From assembly GCA_037074615.1 (NCBI GenBank), contig CM073551.1, positions 20,211,750 to 20,275,749 on the forward strand: DNA of 64,000 bases, in the 5' to 3' direction. A program made the position numbers and the translations under genes. The stretch comes from Leucaena leucocephala. Lineage: Eukaryota; Streptophyta; Magnoliopsida; Fabales; Fabaceae. The notes below the pieces were generated by a model. The model did not search any database and was not told the origin of the DNA. It was given only the letters and a program-made list of their open reading frames with translations. Shown here piece after piece: positions 60,641 to 64,000 of the stretch. Position 1 is the stretch's first letter, and every line of letters begins with the position of its first letter.

Positions 60641-62960
60641 ATGAGCCAACCCCACGTTCTGGTTTTACCCTTTCCTGCTCAAGGACATGTCATTTGTCTT
60701 ATGAATCTCTCTCATAAACTTTTCCAAAATGGCATAAAAATCACCTTCGTCAACTCAGATTACAACCACAAGAGAATGGTGAACCACGGCGACGAGGAGT
60801 CCAAGGAGAGGTTTCCTTTCAAGTTAGTGTCAATCCCAGATGGTATGGGACCTGAAGATGACAGAAACGACATTGCCAAGTTATGTTTGGCAATGTTGAG
60901 CACCATGAAATCAGAGCTCGAGAAGCTTCTAGAAGATAACGTTATTCAAGGTGGTGATGATAGAATCACTTGTGTTTTAGCAGATGTGGCTATGGCTTGG
61001 GCCTTAGAAGTTGCACAAAAGCTTGGTGTTAAAGCTGCTGTCATTTGTACTGCTTCTGCTGCTCTTTTTGCGTTGAAACTTCATGCGCCAAAGCTCATTC
61101 AGGATGGAATCATAGATTCTCACGGTTATATGATTTTTCCCTCTCTTCTATTTTACTACACTATTTATTGGCATGCATGCATATCTTTAATTATTAATAC
61201 TCCTCTTATCTTTAATATAAAAATATTTTAATCAATTTGGGTAAATTAAAAGCATGTTTGAATTATAGTTAGCAGGCCTAACCCTCTGTATGGATGGAAA
61301 GAATATAAGAGAGGGAAGAATACTAAAAGGAAAAGAAAGCTCATAAAAATAATAATTTTGTACTATTTTTGGAATTATCATCCCCTTTATTTTCCTTATA
61401 TTTTTCATTCTATCAAAATCTAGGGTAAACGTGCGTTCTTGAAGTTAATTGACATGATTTTTTTTTTTTATGTTTGGGAAAGCATTGGTTGTAGACGACT
61501 TTTGGTTCAAAAGTCAAATTGAAGCTTAAATAACTTTTTTTAAATTTTGGCTTAGTTTTTTGAAAATGACTACGAGGTCTTTAAGAAAAGAACTAATTAT
61601 CTTAAAATTTAATAACAATTGAAGAGCCTGTAATGACAATTTTCAATATATAAAATGATAATAAATTTATATTACTCACTTGTCATTGAGATTTTTTAGT
61701 GATTTACTATATTCTTTAGGACTTCATAGTCATTTCCTATTTAACTTTTGCCTTTTCTCCAAATTTAAACATTCTCAATTTATCATCCAAACAATAAGTT
61801 TATTTCAAATTAACTTGTTTTATAAAAGTCATATATAAACATAAATCACATTATACTAATTAATTTTTACCTCAACTTCAATTTGTAAAAATTAGTTGGG
61901 ATAAAATTCACTTTTAAGTCATTAATTTTCTTATATGATCCGTAAATACTTTTAAAGGTAAAATTGCATATCCTAACCTTATCTTTATTACTCTAGAATT
62001 TAGGTATATTGTTTGTATATATATTGACCTAGCTTGATATCTTTTGGTATTGTAGGAACCCCAATTCTAAAAGGGGAATTCGAGCTATCCCCAGAGATTC
62101 CTAAGATGAACACAACCCTCATTCCATGGTGTTGCATAGGAGACTCAACCTCCCAAAAGATTATATTTGATTACAGTGCAAGGATTGTAAGGGCATCACA
62201 CTTAACAGACTGGTGGCTTTGCAACACCGTATTTGAACTTGAACCTGGAACTTTCTCTTTATACCCTAAGATCCTCCCCATTGGGCCATTAATGGACAGT
62301 CATGAGAGCTCAAGTAATTCTCATCTGTCACTTGGGCAATTCTGGGAAGAAGACATGTCATGCTTGAAATGGTTAGATCAGCAACCACTGAATTCTGTTA
62401 TATATGTTGCCTTTGGTAGCTTCACTGAGTTCAATACGACACAGTTTCAAGAGCTAGCTCTTGGACTTGAGCTTACTCAGAGGCCTTATCTTTGGGTTGT
62501 TAGGGGAAATGGCAAAGAAAGAGGCACAAAAGCGACACACCCAGATGAGTTTGAAGTCAAAAATGGGAAAATTTTTAACTGGGCACCTCAGCGGAAAGTG
62601 TTGAGCCACCCTGCAATAGCTTGCTTTGTTAGCCATTGTGGTTGGAATTCTGTCTTGGAAGGTTTGACCAATGGAGTTCCTTTTCTGTGTTGGCCATATT
62701 TTGCAGACCATTTCTTTGACAAGGTTTGTGTTTGTGATGCTTGGAAGGTGGGGATAGGATTTGATTATGATGATGATGAAGGAATGATAATCTCGCGCCA
62801 TGAAATTAAGAAAAAAGTGGACATGTTGCTTGAAGATGAAGGAATAAGGGAAAGGTCCATGGAGATGAAGAAGATTATCATGAATAACATATCAGAAGGG
62901 GGTCATTCATTCGAGAATTTCTCCAAGTTCGTGGCATGGGTTAAACAAAAAGATGTTTGA
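60641..62960 (+). CDS. UDP-glycosyltransferase, UGT83A1-like
   Basis: Two exons, 60641-61124 and 62056-62960 (GT-AG, phase 1); 1389 nt, 462 residues. The N-terminus VLVLPFPAQGHVICLMNLSH carries the catalytic His16; ADVAMAW carries the partner Asp region. The C-terminal PSPG box runs from WAPQRKVLSHPAIACF to CWPYFADH; its last residue (position 44) is His (codon CAT at about 62708), where plant glucosyltransferases have Gln. The sequence resembles UGT83A1 (DWWLCNTVFELEPG, PIGPL). It is a cytosolic small-molecule glycosyltransferase; acceptor unknown. The intron is 931 bp. Intact frame. Confidence 0.93.
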
Positions 62961-64000
62961 TGATGATTCACTAAGAAAATTAAGATGAGTGTAGCAACAT
63001 TATCTGACCTAGGGTTTGTCTTATAATTTATAAACAAAGATTGGTGGGTTTGCCTAAACATTTAAATTTAATGTAATTTTTTTAATATTAATTGGATCAT
63101 ATGTTATATGTCTTTCTAATCTATTTTTTCTATTCATTCTCCTTTATTTATCATCTTCATAAATAAAAATATATTAAAATAATTACCATCTATCACCAAA
63201 TGCTAGAACCAAAGGTTGTAGATTATTTTAACTTAATTGGTTGTCTTGATTCGAGTGTCCTGGGTATTACAACTATTTGTTCTTTCGCCATCAAAATATC
63301 ACAACCATTACTTCGTAATAATAATAAAAAAAACAGATAGAGAGAGAGCTAGAAGACGCCACAACTTCTACAAGAATGATTAACGGGAGCTAGTTTGAGT
63401 AGTAAACAGTTCAGTATCATTTAAGTAAGGTATCGAATTCGAGCTTTAACGTATGCAGAAAATCCTCGTTGGGAGACTCACCCACTATAGCCAGGTGCGC
63501 GACGCGAGTCAGATCTGAATATAATTGGGGTAAAATTCTGATCATTTCATATCAAGTCGCAGAAGTCTAATCTCTGTGTTGAGTTCTCTAATCTCTTGAA
63601 CATATTAATTAATGATCCCTTATTAAATACTCATCTGATCCTAATAATTATCAGAGTTTCATGGGAGTTTAATTTAATTTATTTGATCTTCTTAAATTAT
63701 AATTTTCTCTTGATATATCTCTATATAATTATACATATTAAAGAATTTTTTTATCAAAAATATATTAAAATACACATAATTAAAGAGAATATTTTAAAAA
63801 ACTAATATATAATTATTATAAATAACTAATTTAACTAATATTTTTAATCTATTTAAATTAATTAATTAAATAGATTTTATATCAACTATAATTAGTAGTA
63901 ATACTTAATACATGAACCACCCTTGTTTATGTGTATTTGGATTTGGATATATGAACCATATTAATAATCTTTTGCAGTATTCTAGGAACATAAAAAAATG
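62961..64000. other. UGT 3' flank and unassigned DNA
   Basis: AT-rich 3' flank. 63410-63530 is different in composition (GACTCACCCACTATAGCCAGG, GCGCGACGCGAGTCAG) and looks like part of a SINE or other tRNA-related repeat, but no full box A/box B, tail or duplication could be fixed. Confidence 0.4.

Noticed and set aside
63400..63600. SINE or tRNA-like sequence
   Set aside because: Composition and GCGCGACGCGAGTCAG are suggestive, but box A/B, tail and duplication could not be fixed, so no firm call is made.
1..64000. CRISPR arrays, bacterial operons, intact tRNA genes
   Set aside because: None seen; the window is plant nuclear DNA with spliced genes.

Overview
The window is AT-rich nuclear DNA of a dicot plant, probably a woody rosid. 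The evidence is TIR-type NLR genes (absent from grasses), introns with GT-AG borders, an oleosin gene, a 7SL RNA gene with the plant USE/TATA promoter, and a mix of Copia, LINE, hAT, Harbinger-like and foldback repeats plus an endogenous caulimovirid fragment. I cannot name the species from sequence alone.

Region 1 (1 to about 1.55 kb, minus strand) is a decayed endogenous pararetrovirus fragment. It holds the reverse transcriptase/RNase H end of the polyprotein and the start of a following ORF, with two stops and a frameshift.

Region 2 (1.9-27.5 kb, all minus strand) is a tandem TIR-NBS-LRR (TNL) cluster of five units. Unit A (1885-2348) is a TIR exon only. Unit B (3886-6146) lost the TIR and most of the NB-ARC. 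Unit C (8091-12300) is the only complete, open gene: five exons, 1037 codons, including a C-terminal post-LRR (C-JID-like) domain. Unit D (14416-16698) lost the NB-ARC and has two Trp-to-stop changes. Unit E (17495-27539) is nearly complete, but has one Trp-to-stop in the TIR exon, a young Copia element in its last intron and a foldback element in its first intron. The spacers are homologous to each other. One holds a hAT-type element with a perfect 8-bp target duplication.

Region 3 (27.5-63 kb) is ordinary single-copy euchromatin. In order it carries: a LINE relic; an ATG10-like autophagy E2 enzyme (+) whose first exon is split by a MITE; a DUF707 Golgi-type protein (-), 15 exons, whose long first intron appears to contain an oleosin gene and a 7SL RNA gene on the same strand; a circularly permuted YlqF/DGP3-like GTPase (-), 9 exons with two GC-AG introns; LINE and inverted-repeat debris; a short-chain dehydrogenase relic; nested retroposons; an intronless PHT4;6-like anion transporter (+); a GPN3 GTPase (+), 9 exons; and a UGT83A1-like glycosyltransferase (+), 2 exons, with His in place of Gln at the last PSPG position.

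Exon models for the DUF707, GTPase, GPN3, UGT and TNL-C genes were built by hand from splice borders. Each sums to an exact multiple of three, which is the main internal check. The genes of Region 3 do not form a pathway; the functional grouping in the window is the TNL cluster.
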